From an uncultured Alphaproteobacteria bacterium (GTDB lineage Bacteria > Pseudomonadota > Alphaproteobacteria > GCA-2731375), in NCBI GenBank assembly GCA_951812805.1, contig CATOSZ010000003.1, positions 2,310,557-2,374,556 on the forward strand: a stretch of DNA of 64,000 bases, read 5' to 3'. The notes under the pieces are model-generated. The model was not told where the DNA came from. It made no database searches and saw only the letters and a list, made by a program, of their open reading frames with translations. The number at the start of each line of letters is the position of its first letter. Positions within the stretch are counted from its first letter, which is position 1. Positions 1-9,275 of the stretch are shown piece by piece. Made by a program: the position numbers and the translations under genes.

Positions 1-621
1 GCGGCGGCGGAAATGGCGGTGCCGGTGCGCCTCGATCTCGCCGGGCAGGTGGAGGAGTTCGGCCGTCGCCAGGACACCGCCTTGCGTCGCCGGCTGGAGG
101 AAAGCCGCCATCGCGTCGAGGGCCTGGCCCGCGGCCTGCGGGGACCGCGCGAACTGCTCGGCCTGGCGAGCCAGCGCTTCGACGACCTGGCGGAACGCTT
201 GCCACGCGCCCTCTCGGCTTTGGCCCGCGAGCGCCACGGCCGCCTGCGTGAGTTGGCCGCCCAGCTTCGCCCGCGCCTGCTGGCCGGCGAGGTCGCCCGC
301 CAGGGGGAACGGCTGGCGGAGCTCGACGCCCGCGCGCGGCGGGCGGAACGCAACCGGCGGGAACGGACGGTGGAACGGTTGCGCGGCCTGGGCCAGAGAT
401 TGGAAAACCTCTCCTACCGCAACGTGCTGGCGCGCGGCTATGCGGTGGCGCGCACGGCGGACGGCCAGCCCCTGACCACGGCCGGGTCTGCGACGCCCGG
501 CCTCGCCCTCGACCTCGAGTTCCACGACGGTCATGTGGCGGCGAGCGTCGACGGCGGCGTGTCGAGCGCGCCGGTCCGTCGCCGGGCCAAGCCGAAGCCC
601 GGCCAGGGCGAGCTGTTTTGA
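1..621 (+). CDS. xseA: Exodeoxyribonuclease VII large subunit, C-terminal part
   Basis: This is the C-terminal portion of the ExoVII large subunit, which with XseB degrades single-stranded DNA from either end. The frame is already open at base 1 and enters with AAAEMAVPVR, the hallmark of the catalytic-core end of XseA. It continues through a long charged, helical arginine/leucine-rich stretch (coiled coil of the large subunit) and ends with LENLSYRNVLARGYAVAR, a conserved XseA segment, followed by a short beta domain and a basic tail. The ATG at base 13 is internal and not the real start. The stop overlaps the start of the M23 peptidase gene by 4 bases (TTGA), so the two are probably cotranscribed. 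The N-terminal OB-fold is outside the window. Confidence 0.95.
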   Translation, partial: AAAEMAVPVRLDLAGQVEEFGRRQDTALRRRLEESRHRVEGLARGLRGPRELLGLASQRFDDLAERLPRALSALARERHGRLRELAAQLRPRLLAGEVARQGERLAELDARARRAERNRRERTVERLRGLGQRLENLSYRNVLARGYAVARTADGQPLTTAGSATPGLALDLEFHDGHVAASVDGGVSSAPVRRRAKPKPGQGELF

Positions 622-1433
622 GGCTCGCCCTGCTGGCCATCCTCGCGGCCTTCGCGCTGGCCGGCGCGGCGGTCGCGGAGACGCTCTCTCTCGACGGTGA
701 CGCCGTGCAAGGCGGCATGATGATCGGCCATGCCCCGGTCGGCAGCACCCTCGATCTCGACGGTCGTGCGGTGCGGCAGGCCGCCGACGGGCTTTTCGTC
801 ATCGGCTTCGGGCGCGACCATGGGCCGACCGCGCGCCTGACCCTGCGCGCACCGGACGGCAGCCGTCGGCGCCATGACATCGCGGTCGCCAGGCGTGCCT
901 ACAAGATCCAGCGGATCGACGGCCTGCCGCCGAAGATGGTGACGCCGGGTGCCGCGGCCTTGAAGCGCATTCGCCGCGAGGCCGCGAAAATCCGCGCCGT
1001 GCGCGCGCTGGATACGCCCGATACCTGGTTCGCCGAAGGCTTCGGCTGGCCGGTGCAGGGCGTCATCACCGGCGTCTTCGGCAGCCAGAGGGTCCTGAAT
1101 GGCGAAGCCCGCCGCCCGCACTACGGCATCGATATCGCGGCGCCCGCCGGCACCATCGTCCGCGCGCCCGCCGCCGGCCGGGTCGCGCTCGCCCAAGCGG
1201 ATCTCTATTTCACCGGCGGGACCGTCATGCTCGACCATGGCCACGGCGTGACCTCGGTGTTTTCCCACCTGCGCGATGTCACGGTGAAACTGGGCACCCA
1301 TCTTGGCCAAGGGGATCCTTTGGGCACCGTCGGTTCGACGGGGCGCTCGACCGGTCCGCATCTCGACTGGCGCGTCAATTGGTTCACCCAACGCCTGGAT
1401 CCGGCCCTGCTGGCCGGGCCGATGCCTAAATAG
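618..1433 (+). CDS. Secreted M23-family (LytM-like) peptidase
   Basis: Predicted periplasmic zinc endopeptidase of the lysostaphin/LytM type, acting on or regulating cleavage of peptidoglycan cross-links. The 271-aa protein opens with a signal peptide (about residues 1-21, hydrophobic and ending AVAE). The M23 domain lies in the C-terminal half: HYGID gives His168 and Asp172 as zinc ligands, and GPHLDW gives His248. The usual third ligand of the HxH motif is replaced: residue 250 is Asp instead of His. Related proteobacterial proteins can carry this HxD form, so activity is not excluded. The TTG start overlaps the xseA stop by 4 bases, which argues for translational coupling. Its 3' end overlaps the convergent hydantoinase gene by 8 bases. 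Confidence 0.85.
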   Translation: MRLALLAILAAFALAGAAVAETLSLDGDAVQGGMMIGHAPVGSTLDLDGRAVRQAADGLFVIGFGRDHGPTARLTLRAPDGSRRRHDIAVARRAYKIQRIDGLPPKMVTPGAAALKRIRREAAKIRAVRALDTPDTWFAEGFGWPVQGVITGVFGSQRVLNGEARRPHYGIDIAAPAGTIVRAPAAGRVALAQADLYFTGGTVMLDHGHGVTSVFSHLRDVTVKLGTHLGQGDPLGTVGSTGRSTGPHLDWRVNWFTQRLDPALLAGPMPK

Positions 1434-3477
1434 CCGGCCGTTCGATCACCAGGTTGCCCCAGGCGTCGACCCGGGCGCGGTCGCCGGGGAAGAGGGGGAT
1501 CGTGCTGTCCATCTGCTCGACGACGGCGGGGCCTTCTATGACCTGGTCGCGGACCAGGGCGTCGCGGCGCCAGACCTCGGCCTTGGACCAGGTATCGCCG
1601 GTGAACATCACCTCGCGCGTGCCGCTCGCCGTCGCCGGGGCCTGGCCGCTCGGCAGTTCGGGAAGTGCGGGCTTGTCGCGCCGCCCCGTCGCCTTGACGC
1701 GAAGGCTGACCAGCTCCATCGGCTCGTCCGCCTGGGCGAAGCCATAGGCCCGTTCATGCGCGACATGGAAGTCGGCGGCGAGACGCTCGATCGTGTCGGC
1801 GTCGATTCCGTCCGCATCGAAGGGGATGGACAGCTCGAAATTCTGCCCGACATAGCGGATGTCGGCACTCCAGGCTGCGCCGAGATCACCGTCGGCCACG
1901 GCTTCGCGCCGCGCCCATTCGCGGACCTGGCCGCCCAGTTCGTCGACCCGGCGGGCAAGGACCGCGCGCAGGTCGGCATCGAAGCGGGTGAGATCAAAGC
2001 GCACGAAGTCGGCCGCCATGTCGGAGCCGAGCAGCCCCTCGGCGCAGAGAATGCCCGGGTTGGGCGGGATGACCATCCGGCGGATGCCGAGTTCCGTGGC
2101 GACGTCGCCCGCATGCAGCGGCCCGGCGCCGCCGAAGGCGAAGAGGGCGAAGGCGGTGGGGTCGTGGCCGCGCTCGATCGAAATCGTGCGGATCGCCTTG
2201 ACGATGACGGCGGAGGCGACGCGGACGATGCCGTGCGCCGTTTCCATCCGTTCGAGGCCGAGGCGTTCGGCGAGGCGGTCGACGGCCACCTCCGCCAGCT
2301 CGCGCCGGATCGCCATGCGGCCGTCGAGCAGCGCGCCCGAGGGCAGGCGGCCGAGCAGCACGTTGGCGTCGGTCACCGTCGCCTCCTCGCCGCCGCGACC
2401 GTAGCAGGCCGGGCCCGGGTCCGCGCCGGCGCTGCCCGGGCCGACCTTCAACAGGCCGTCGCGGTCGATCCAGGCGATCGAACCGCCGCCGGCCCCGACC
2501 GCGTTGACGTCCAGCGTCAGCAGGCGAAGCGGAAAGCCGGCGAGACGCCGGCTCGCCACCAGGGCGGGCTCGCCGTTCGACAGCAGGCTGACGTCGGCGC
2601 TGGTGCCGCCGACGTCGAGGGTGATGATATCGCCAAACCCGGCGAGCGCCGCGCGCTGCGCCGCGCCGATGGCGCCCGCCGCGGGGCCGGAGAGGGCGGA
2701 GCGGATCGGAAACTCCCGTGCCATCGAGACCGACATCAGGCCGCCGGCGCTCTGGCTCACGGTCGGTTCACAGGCGATGCCGAGGCTTTCGACCGCGTGG
2801 GTGAAGCGATCGAGATAGTCGTCCATCACCGTCAGCAACGCGCCGTTCAGCACGGCGGTGGAGAAGCGCTCGTACTCGCGGAATTCCGGATAGACCTCGG
2901 CCGAGGTGATGACCCGGCTCTGGTTGCCCATGACCTCGCGAAGGATTTCCGCGGCCCGGGCCTCGTTCGCCGGATGAAGATGGGAATGCAGGAAACAGAC
3001 GACGACGCAGTCCGCCCCCTCGGCGCGTAGCTGTTCACCCACCGCGCGCACCGCCGCTTCGTCGAGGGCGCGGTGCTGGATGCCGTCGGCCCGGGTTCGT
3101 TCCGCCACTTCGAGGCGCAGCTTGCGCGGCACCAACGGGTCGGGGAAGTCGGTGTGCATGTCGTAGACCTTGGGACGGATCTGCCGGCCGATCTCCAGCA
3201 GGTCGCGAAAGCCCTCGCTGGTCACCACGGCGACCTTGCCGACCTTGCGCTGGATCAGCGCGTTGGTGCCGACGGTGGTGCCATGCGCCAGCAGCACGAC
3301 ATCCGCGGCGGCGATGCCGTGTTCGGAAAGCGCCGTAGACACGCCCTCGACGATGGCGCGATCCGGCTCGTCCGGGGTCGAGGGTGTCTTGTGCAGGACG
3401 AGACGGTTCTCCTCCGGCACGCTGATGGCGATGTCGGTGAAGGTGCCGCCGACGTCGACGCCGATATGTACGGACAT
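1426..3477 (-). CDS. hyuA: Hydantoinase/oxoprolinase family protein (HyuA type)
   Basis: ATP-dependent cyclic amide hydrolase subunit of the HyuA / N-methylhydantoinase A / 5-oxoprolinase family, cytoplasmic. The 683-aa length is normal for a stand-alone HyuA subunit. The N-terminus has the actin-fold phosphate motif DVGGTFTDIA, followed by AHGTTVGTNALI and, in the middle, ALSGPAAGAIGA and LDVGGTSADVSLL, all typical of the family. The partner subunit HyuB (hydantoinase B/oxoprolinase) is normally adjacent, but none is found in this window: the upstream neighbour is the acyltransferase fusion and the downstream neighbour is convergent. The substrate therefore cannot be assigned; candidates are hydantoins, 5-oxoproline or, in the related family, acetone carboxylation. 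Confidence 0.88.
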   Translation of the reverse strand: MSVHIGVDVGGTFTDIAISVPEENRLVLHKTPSTPDEPDRAIVEGVSTALSEHGIAAADVVLLAHGTTVGTNALIQRKVGKVAVVTSEGFRDLLEIGRQIRPKVYDMHTDFPDPLVPRKLRLEVAERTRADGIQHRALDEAAVRAVGEQLRAEGADCVVVCFLHSHLHPANEARAAEILREVMGNQSRVITSAEVYPEFREYERFSTAVLNGALLTVMDDYLDRFTHAVESLGIACEPTVSQSAGGLMSVSMAREFPIRSALSGPAAGAIGAAQRAALAGFGDIITLDVGGTSADVSLLSNGEPALVASRRLAGFPLRLLTLDVNAVGAGGGSIAWIDRDGLLKVGPGSAGADPGPACYGRGGEEATVTDANVLLGRLPSGALLDGRMAIRRELAEVAVDRLAERLGLERMETAHGIVRVASAVIVKAIRTISIERGHDPTAFALFAFGGAGPLHAGDVATELGIRRMVIPPNPGILCAEGLLGSDMAADFVRFDLTRFDADLRAVLARRVDELGGQVREWARREAVADGDLGAAWSADIRYVGQNFELSIPFDADGIDADTIERLAADFHVAHERAYGFAQADEPMELVSLRVKATGRRDKPALPELPSGQAPATASGTREVMFTGDTWSKAEVWRRDALVRDQVIEGPAVVEQMDSTIPLFPGDRARVDAWGNLVIERPAI

Positions 3478-3535
3478 GCTGCTCCCGCCCTGTTCCCCCG
3501 GAAAGACGCGATGCTTTCCGCGCGGGCGGCAAAAG

Positions 3536-6500
3536 TCAATTCGTCCTGGCGAGCGCGGTGGTGGCGAGGGACGTGGCGGTCACGTAATCCACCTTGCCGG
3601 TGCCGAGCAGGGGGACCTCGTCGACGGGCATGACGGTGCGGGGAATGGCGATTTCGGCGTCGCCGCGTTCCTGCATATGGCGTTGGATCTCGGCCCGCTC
3701 GCCGGCGGCCTGTTCGGTCAGCAGGATGATCTGTTCGCCGCGCCGGGGGTCCGGCAGGCTGACCGCGGCATGGCGTGCGTCCGGCCACAGCTCGCTCGCG
3801 CGGCCCTCCACCTGGGTGAGGGAGATCATCTCGCCGCCGATCTTGGCGAACCGCTTGGCCCGCCCGGCGATGGTGATGAAACCGTCGGGATCGACCTCGA
3901 CGATATCGCCGGTGTCGTACCAGCCCTCGCCCGGCGCCTCGATGCGCCCGAACCCGCCCTCGCGCAGATAGCCGAGCATGATGTTGGGGCCCTGGACGAA
4001 GAGGCGGCCGCCGATCTCGATGCCCGGCACCGGTTCCAGCTCCGCCTTTATCTCCGGCAGCAGGCGGCCGACGGTGCCGGCGCGGAAGTGCATCGCCGTG
4101 TTGGTCGAGATCACCGGCGCGCATTCGGTGGCGCCGTAACCTTCCAGGATCCGCTTGCCGAACTTGTCGGCCCACACGCGGCGGGTTTCCGCCTGCACCT
4201 TCTCCGCCCCGGCGAAGACGTAGCGCAAGTTGAAGAAATCGTAGGAATGCGCCGCACGGGCATAGCCGGCGAGGAAGGTATCGGTGCCGAACATGATCGT
4301 GGCGTTGGTGTCGTAGAACAGCTCCGGCACGATGCGATAGTGCAGTGGTGAAGGATAGAGGAAGACGCCGACGCCCGAGAGCACGGGCAACAGCAGCCCG
4401 CTCGACAGGCCGAAGGAATGGAACAGCGGCAGGGCGTTGAACACCCGGTCGCTCGGGTTGAAGTCGACCCGGGCGGAAAGCTGGTGATGATTGGCGCGCA
4501 GGTTGCGATGGCTGAGGACGACGCCCTTCGGCACCCCCTCGGAGCCGGAGGTGAAGAGAACCACCGCCGGGTCGCTCGGCGCGGCCTTCTCCGAGAGATA
4601 GGGGCCGACGAAACGGGCGAACGGGCGCAGCGCCAGGCCAAACAGTTTGTCGAGAATCGAGATCTGCCCGCGCAGGTCTTCCAGGTAAACCACGTGCACC
4701 TCGTCCTCGAGTCCGGCGACGAGATCGCCGAGCTCGGCGAGTTCGACGAAACGGCGCGACGTCAGCACGGTTTCGGCGCGCACGGCCCGGCAGGCGGAGC
4801 GGACGTTGTCCACACCGGCCGTGAAGTTCAACATCGCCGGGATGCGGCCGAAGGCCTGTAGCGCGAAAAAGGTCACGGCCGCGCCGTTGGTGTTCGGTAG
4901 CAGCAGGCCGACATACTCGCCCGCCTTGCTGCTCGCAGCCAGGCGCCGGCCGAGCACCAGGGATCCCAGGATCAAGCGGTTGTAGGACAGCGGCGTGCGT
5001 TCCACGTCTTCCAGGATCTCCCGCCCGCCGCCATGCACCGCGCGGGCGTCGGCAAGCGCCTGGAACAGCGTCGCGTCCATGTCCGCCGTGCGGAACATCA
5101 TCGTCGCCATGATGTCGTAGAGCTGCTCGCCGAGCTGGTGGCGTCGCGCCCGGCCCTTCACCTCGTCGGCGACCTCGAGCTCGCGCGGCTCCAGAATCGT
5201 GATCGAGATGCGCGGGAACCAGCGCAGGCGCAGCTTGTCGCCCAGCTTCGAGAAGGGCGTGTATTGCGCACCCTCGATCCTGACGGGCAGGATCTTCGCC
5301 CCCGCCATGTCGGCGATGGCGCCGGGCCCCTCGTAGATCTTCATCAGGGCGCCGGTCGTGGTAATGCGGCCTTCGGGGAAGATCAGACAACGCTTGCCCG
5401 CCTTCACCGCACTGACCAGCGTTTTGGCGGCCATCGGGTTGGTCGGATCGAGAGCCAGCAGCTCGAACAGCCAGAAGGCGGGCTTCGCCCACCACCTCTC
5501 GGCCACATGGCTGTTGATGGCGAAGGTCGGCGTGCGCGGCAGGTAAGCGGACAGCAGGGCGCCATCGAGATAGCTGGTGTGGTTGGCGACGATAACGACC
5601 TTGTTGCCGGCGTTGCGGAAGTTCCGCTCGCCGCGAAGCTCGACCCGGTAGAGCAGGTTGAAGATCCAGCGCATGACGGCGTTGACGGTCTCGCGCGGCA
5701 GCAGTTTGCAGATGTAGCCGGCGGCGATCACGCTCAGAACCGCCATGTAGAAGAACACTTCGGGGATGGTGCTGCCGAGGCTCAGCAGGACGATCACCGC
5801 GCCGGCGCCGAGCACCATGAACAGCGCGTTCAGGATATTGTTGGCGGCGATATTGCGCGCGCGATGCTCTTCCGTGCTGGCGGCTTGCAGAATGGCGTAG
5901 AGCGGTACGGTGTAGAAGCCGCCGGCGACCGCCATCAAGAACAGGTCGACCGTGATGCGCAGGCCCGTGAAGGACAGCAGGAAGCCGGCGACGCCGATCA
6001 GGCCGCTGCCGCCCGGTCCGTCGAGGCTGGCGCTGGCCCAGACCAGGTCCAGGCCGAAGACCGCCATGGCGATGGCACCAACCGGCACGAGCTTGGCCGA
6101 GATGTCGTCCTTCAGCGCCCGGTTGCAAAGCACGGAGCCGACCGCGATGCCGATCGCGAAGGTCGCCAGGAACAGCGTCACCACATGCTCGTTGGCGCCG
6201 ACGACGTCCTTGGCGTAGGCCGGCAATTCCGAAATGTAGACGGCCCCCACCAGCCAGAACCAGGAAAGGCCGAGGATCGAGAGAAAGACCTCCCGCCGGG
6301 TGCGGGCGTGGGCGATGATGTTGCCGATCTCGGCCGGGAAGTTGGCGTTGATTTCGAGATCGGGGATCGCCGGCCCGGCCTTGGGAATCTGCAGGCTGGT
6401 CGCGAAGCCGAGCCCGGCGATGGCCAGGATCAGCACGGAAACGATGAGCGTGCCCTGGTCCATCAGGATCAGCACCGCCCCGGTGATGGTGCCGAGCAGG

Positions 6501-7006
6501 ATGGCGAGAAAGGTCGCGCCCTCGATCATGCCGTTGGCGGCGAGCAGATGGTGGCGGTCGATATGGTCGGGCAGGATCGAGTATTTGAGCGGCCCGAAGA
6601 AGGCCGACTGCGTTCCCATCAGGAACAACACGACCATCAACATCCAGACGTCGCCGAGGAAGAGGCCGAGGGCGCCGAGGCCCATGATGACGATCTCGCC
6701 GAACTTGACGATCTGGATCAGCCGCGCCTTCTCCAGCTTGTCGGCGAGCTGTCCCGCCGTGGCGGAAAACAGGAAGAACGGCAGGATGAAGATCAGCGCG
6801 GCGAGCGCGACCAGGATCGCCGCATCGAGGCCGAGCTCGGCGGCACCCCTGAAGGTGATCAGGATGATCAGCGCATTCTTGTAGACGTTGTCGTTGAAGG
6901 CGCCGCAGAACTGCGTCACGAAAAGTGGCAGAAAGCGTCGGCTTTTCAGCAGATCGAGTTGGGTATCACTCACCTGGGCACTCCGGCACGCGTTATCCTC
7001 GCTCAC
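3536..7006 (-). CDS. Fused lysophospholipid transporter / acyltransferase / acyl-ACP synthetase (LplT-PlsC-Aas)
   Basis: A 1156-aa inner-membrane protein that joins three activities of lysophospholipid salvage. About residues 1-430 are an MFS carrier resembling LplT, with the N-terminal FCGAFNDNVYKNALI typical of that group. About 440-640 are a PlsC acyltransferase domain with NHTSYLDG (HX4D catalytic box) and FPEGR. About 660-1150 are an AMP-forming ligase domain with LFTSGSEGVPKG, YGATECAP and YDTGD. In Escherichia coli LplT and Aas are separate proteins encoded side by side; together they are close to this length. The expected role is to flip lysophosphatidylethanolamine inward and re-acylate it using ATP-activated fatty acid. 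It starts 41 bp before the neighbouring NTF2-like gene ends and is read in the same direction. Confidence 0.9.
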   Translation of the reverse strand: MSEDNACRSAQVSDTQLDLLKSRRFLPLFVTQFCGAFNDNVYKNALIILITFRGAAELGLDAAILVALAALIFILPFFLFSATAGQLADKLEKARLIQIVKFGEIVIMGLGALGLFLGDVWMLMVVLFLMGTQSAFFGPLKYSILPDHIDRHHLLAANGMIEGATFLAILLGTITGAVLILMDQGTLIVSVLILAIAGLGFATSLQIPKAGPAIPDLEINANFPAEIGNIIAHARTRREVFLSILGLSWFWLVGAVYISELPAYAKDVVGANEHVVTLFLATFAIGIAVGSVLCNRALKDDISAKLVPVGAIAMAVFGLDLVWASASLDGPGGSGLIGVAGFLLSFTGLRITVDLFLMAVAGGFYTVPLYAILQAASTEEHRARNIAANNILNALFMVLGAGAVIVLLSLGSTIPEVFFYMAVLSVIAAGYICKLLPRETVNAVMRWIFNLLYRVELRGERNFRNAGNKVVIVANHTSYLDGALLSAYLPRTPTFAINSHVAERWWAKPAFWLFELLALDPTNPMAAKTLVSAVKAGKRCLIFPEGRITTTGALMKIYEGPGAIADMAGAKILPVRIEGAQYTPFSKLGDKLRLRWFPRISITILEPRELEVADEVKGRARRHQLGEQLYDIMATMMFRTADMDATLFQALADARAVHGGGREILEDVERTPLSYNRLILGSLVLGRRLAASSKAGEYVGLLLPNTNGAAVTFFALQAFGRIPAMLNFTAGVDNVRSACRAVRAETVLTSRRFVELAELGDLVAGLEDEVHVVYLEDLRGQISILDKLFGLALRPFARFVGPYLSEKAAPSDPAVVLFTSGSEGVPKGVVLSHRNLRANHHQLSARVDFNPSDRVFNALPLFHSFGLSSGLLLPVLSGVGVFLYPSPLHYRIVPELFYDTNATIMFGTDTFLAGYARAAHSYDFFNLRYVFAGAEKVQAETRRVWADKFGKRILEGYGATECAPVISTNTAMHFRAGTVGRLLPEIKAELEPVPGIEIGGRLFVQGPNIMLGYLREGGFGRIEAPGEGWYDTGDIVEVDPDGFITIAGRAKRFAKIGGEMISLTQVEGRASELWPDARHAAVSLPDPRRGEQIILLTEQAAGERAEIQRHMQERGDAEIAIPRTVMPVDEVPLLGTGKVDYVTATSLATTALARTN

Positions 7007-7045
7007 CGCGCGGCGTAACCGCGCGGCCTGCCCTATGCCCGAACC

Positions 7046-7543
7046 CTACTTCGTGTCGCGGCGGGCCATTTTCAAGACGTCGTCCTGCGCCCATCCCTCT
7101 TCGAAGGGCACGGTGAAGTAGGCGTCGAACTTCATGTGACGGAATTTCCACACACCGTCTATACGCACATAGTCGTCATCATAGCGCCCGGCGACGTTGA
7201 AGGCCCGCCCGTTGTTGATGGTGCGCGCCTCCATGTAGCTGTAGCCCTTGCCCGTATCGCCATCCACCGTCACCACATGGTTGTGGATGAACTGCTTGAT
7301 GAAGGGCAAGACGTCGGGCGCGGCGCCGAAGAATTTGGTGATCTTCGCGTGCCCCTGGGCCCGCCCGATGTAGGAGAAGTCCAGGCTGCCGTCCGCCACC
7401 CACATCCTCGGGATCTGATCGTACCAGCCCTCGTTGATCGCTTGGTGATAGTCGCAGCGCAGGCGGCGCAGCTGCTCGATATCGTCGAGTTCACGGACCT
7501 TGGTCTCCAGCGCGGCCAGGCGCGCGCTCACATCGTCACTCAT
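7046..7543 (-). CDS. NTF2-like / SnoaL-type protein
   Basis: A 165-aa protein of the NTF2-like fold (SnoaL_4 type), a small alpha+beta barrel used both as an enzyme (dehydratase, isomerase, ring hydroxylase small subunit) and as a ligand-binding module. The arrangement ending in AGRYDDDYVRIDGVWKFRHM is characteristic: a tyrosine/arginine-rich strand followed by the G-x-W-[KR] strand. The N-terminal helix LRRLRCDYHQAINEG is also typical. It sits 15 bp downstream of the CoA ligase gene on the same strand, so it is probably part of an acyl-CoA catabolic unit. The precise reaction is not predictable from sequence. Confidence 0.8.
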   Translation of the reverse strand: MSDDVSARLAALETKVRELDDIEQLRRLRCDYHQAINEGWYDQIPRMWVADGSLDFSYIGRAQGHAKITKFFGAAPDVLPFIKQFIHNHVVTVDGDTGKGYSYMEARTINNGRAFNVAGRYDDDYVRIDGVWKFRHMKFDAYFTVPFEEGWAQDDVLKMARRDTK

Positions 7544-7558
7544 CGGGTCCTCTCCTTC

Positions 7559-9196
7559 TCACTCGGGCGCCAGCTCGCGGGCCCATTCTCGCAGGACGAA
7601 TTTCTGGATCTTGCCGCTCGGCGTGCGGGGAAACGCGTCCAGGATCTCCAACCGCTCGGGCAGGTACTGCCGGGTCATGCCCCGCGCGGTCAAATAGGCG
7701 GCCATGTCGACCAGGCTCATCTCGTGCCCGGCGTTCAGCGTGACATAGGCGCAGCCCCGTTCGCCGAGGCGCGGGTCGGGCATGGCGACCACGGCGACAT
7801 CGTCGATACCCGGGTGGCCGTAGAGCATCGCTTCGACCTCGACGACGGGAATGTTTTCCGCGCCCCGCAGAATGATGTCCTTCGAGCGGCCGGTAATGCG
7901 GATATAGCCGTCCTCGTCCATCCGCGCCCGGTCGCCCGTGTCGAACCAGTCCTCCGCATCGGTGGCGAACAGCTCCGGCCGCTTCAGGTAGCCGATGAAG
8001 AGGGTGGAGCCCCGCGTCTGCAACTCACCCTCGATGCCGGGCCCGATCGGGCGACGGGCCTCGTCCACCACCTGCACCTCGCAGCAATCGATGGCGCGGC
8101 CGTCGCTGCCGAAGATCTTCTCGTCTGGGTCCTCGGGTCGGCAGATGGTGGCGGCGGCGCATTCGGTCATGCCCCAGATCGAGAGGACGCGGAGGCCGAT
8201 ACCGCTGCGGGCCCGCTCGACCAGCGCCGGCGGAACCTGGGCGCCGCCACAGGCAAAATAGCGCAGCGAGGAGAGGTCCGGTCCGCCCGCTTCGGCGACG
8301 TTGCAGAGGTCGTTCAGGAACGGCGTGGCCGCGACAGTGAAGGTCGGCCGTTCGGCCGCGATGATGGTCGCCGCCCTGCCGCCGTCCCACTTGTCCTGTA
8401 GGACCGCGGTGCAACCGAGCTGCAGCGGATGGCAGATGCCCCAGTGAAACCCGGTCTGATGGGCCAGGGGCGAGGCCATGTAGAAGGTGTCGCCGGGGCC
8501 GAGATCGAGAATGTCGTTCAGGGTGTGGTAATGGCCAAACAACGTATTGGCCGTGTGCATCGCGCCCTTCGGCTCGCCCGTCGTGCCGGAGGTATAGATG
8601 ATCTCCGTCACCTCGTTCGGGCCGCGCGCCAGGCCGTCGAGGCGGCCGTCGTCGTTTCGTGTCGCGTCGAGGAAGCTCGCCTCGAAGGACGCCGGGCCGC
8701 TTGCGCCGATGAAGCAGGCATGGTCGAGGGCGGGGAGTTCGGCACGCAGGCCGTCGATCATGGGCGCATAGTCGAACCCGTTGAAACGGGCGGGCGCGAT
8801 CAGCAGCCTGGTCTCGGCGAACCCCAGCATGAAACGAAGCTGCGCCTCGCGGAAGATCGGCATCAAGGGATTGGTGATGGCGCCCGCCTTCAGGCAGGCG
8901 AGATGCAGCACGGAAAACTGCCACCAGTTCGGCAGCTGCAACGAAACCACATCGCCCGGCCGGATGCCGAGGTCGAAAAGGGTCAACGCGAAGCGGGTCG
9001 AGAGGGTGTCGACCTCGCGCCAGCACAGCCGGTGCACCCGCTCGCCCTCCGCCTCGTAGGCGACGATCGCCGGGCCGGTGGGATCGCGGCCAAGCGCGTC
9101 CGCCAGATAATCGAGGCCGGTGCGGTCATGCCACCAGCCGGCTTCGCGCATGGCCTCGATCCGCGCCGCCGGCAGAATTTCGCCGAGTTCCGCCAT
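7559..9196 (-). CDS. AMP-forming acyl-CoA ligase (cyclohexanecarboxylate-CoA ligase-like)
   Basis: ATP-dependent acyl-CoA synthetase of the ANL superfamily, 545 aa, cytoplasmic. It shows the P-loop-like motif IIYTSGTTGEPKGAM, the A5 region WGMTECAAATICRP, the A7 motif WFDTGDRARMDEDGYI, the hinge GRSKDIILRGAENI and the C-terminal catalytic lysine in FPRTPSGKIQKFVLRE. The N-terminal WWHDRTGLDYLADAL and overall layout resemble the AliA / cyclohexanecarboxylate-CoA ligase group, but the acid substrate is not certain. It is divergent from the crotonase gene with an 79-bp intergenic region and is followed by the NTF2-like gene, suggesting a small pathway that activates and then degrades a carboxylic acid. 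Confidence 0.88.
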   Translation of the reverse strand: MAELGEILPAARIEAMREAGWWHDRTGLDYLADALGRDPTGPAIVAYEAEGERVHRLCWREVDTLSTRFALTLFDLGIRPGDVVSLQLPNWWQFSVLHLACLKAGAITNPLMPIFREAQLRFMLGFAETRLLIAPARFNGFDYAPMIDGLRAELPALDHACFIGASGPASFEASFLDATRNDDGRLDGLARGPNEVTEIIYTSGTTGEPKGAMHTANTLFGHYHTLNDILDLGPGDTFYMASPLAHQTGFHWGICHPLQLGCTAVLQDKWDGGRAATIIAAERPTFTVAATPFLNDLCNVAEAGGPDLSSLRYFACGGAQVPPALVERARSGIGLRVLSIWGMTECAAATICRPEDPDEKIFGSDGRAIDCCEVQVVDEARRPIGPGIEGELQTRGSTLFIGYLKRPELFATDAEDWFDTGDRARMDEDGYIRITGRSKDIILRGAENIPVVEVEAMLYGHPGIDDVAVVAMPDPRLGERGCAYVTLNAGHEMSLVDMAAYLTARGMTRQYLPERLEILDAFPRTPSGKIQKFVLREWARELAPE

Positions 9197-9275
9197 ATCT
9201 TCGTTTCTTCACCCGCGCCGCCACTTCGGAATTCGGCTAGGCTAGTGGCTTGTAGCCAGGAGGAAAAGCCCAGGA

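Noticed and set aside
1303-3030. A long open frame antisense to the HyuA gene
   Set aside because: Its translation is low-complexity Ala/Arg/Asp/His sequence typical of the antisense of a GC-rich gene, and the HyuA frame has clear family motifs.
5033-7018. A 661-codon open frame antisense to the LplT part of the fusion
   Set aside because: Translation is dominated by Asp, His, Gln and Arg without domain motifs, whereas the other strand encodes recognisable MFS helices.
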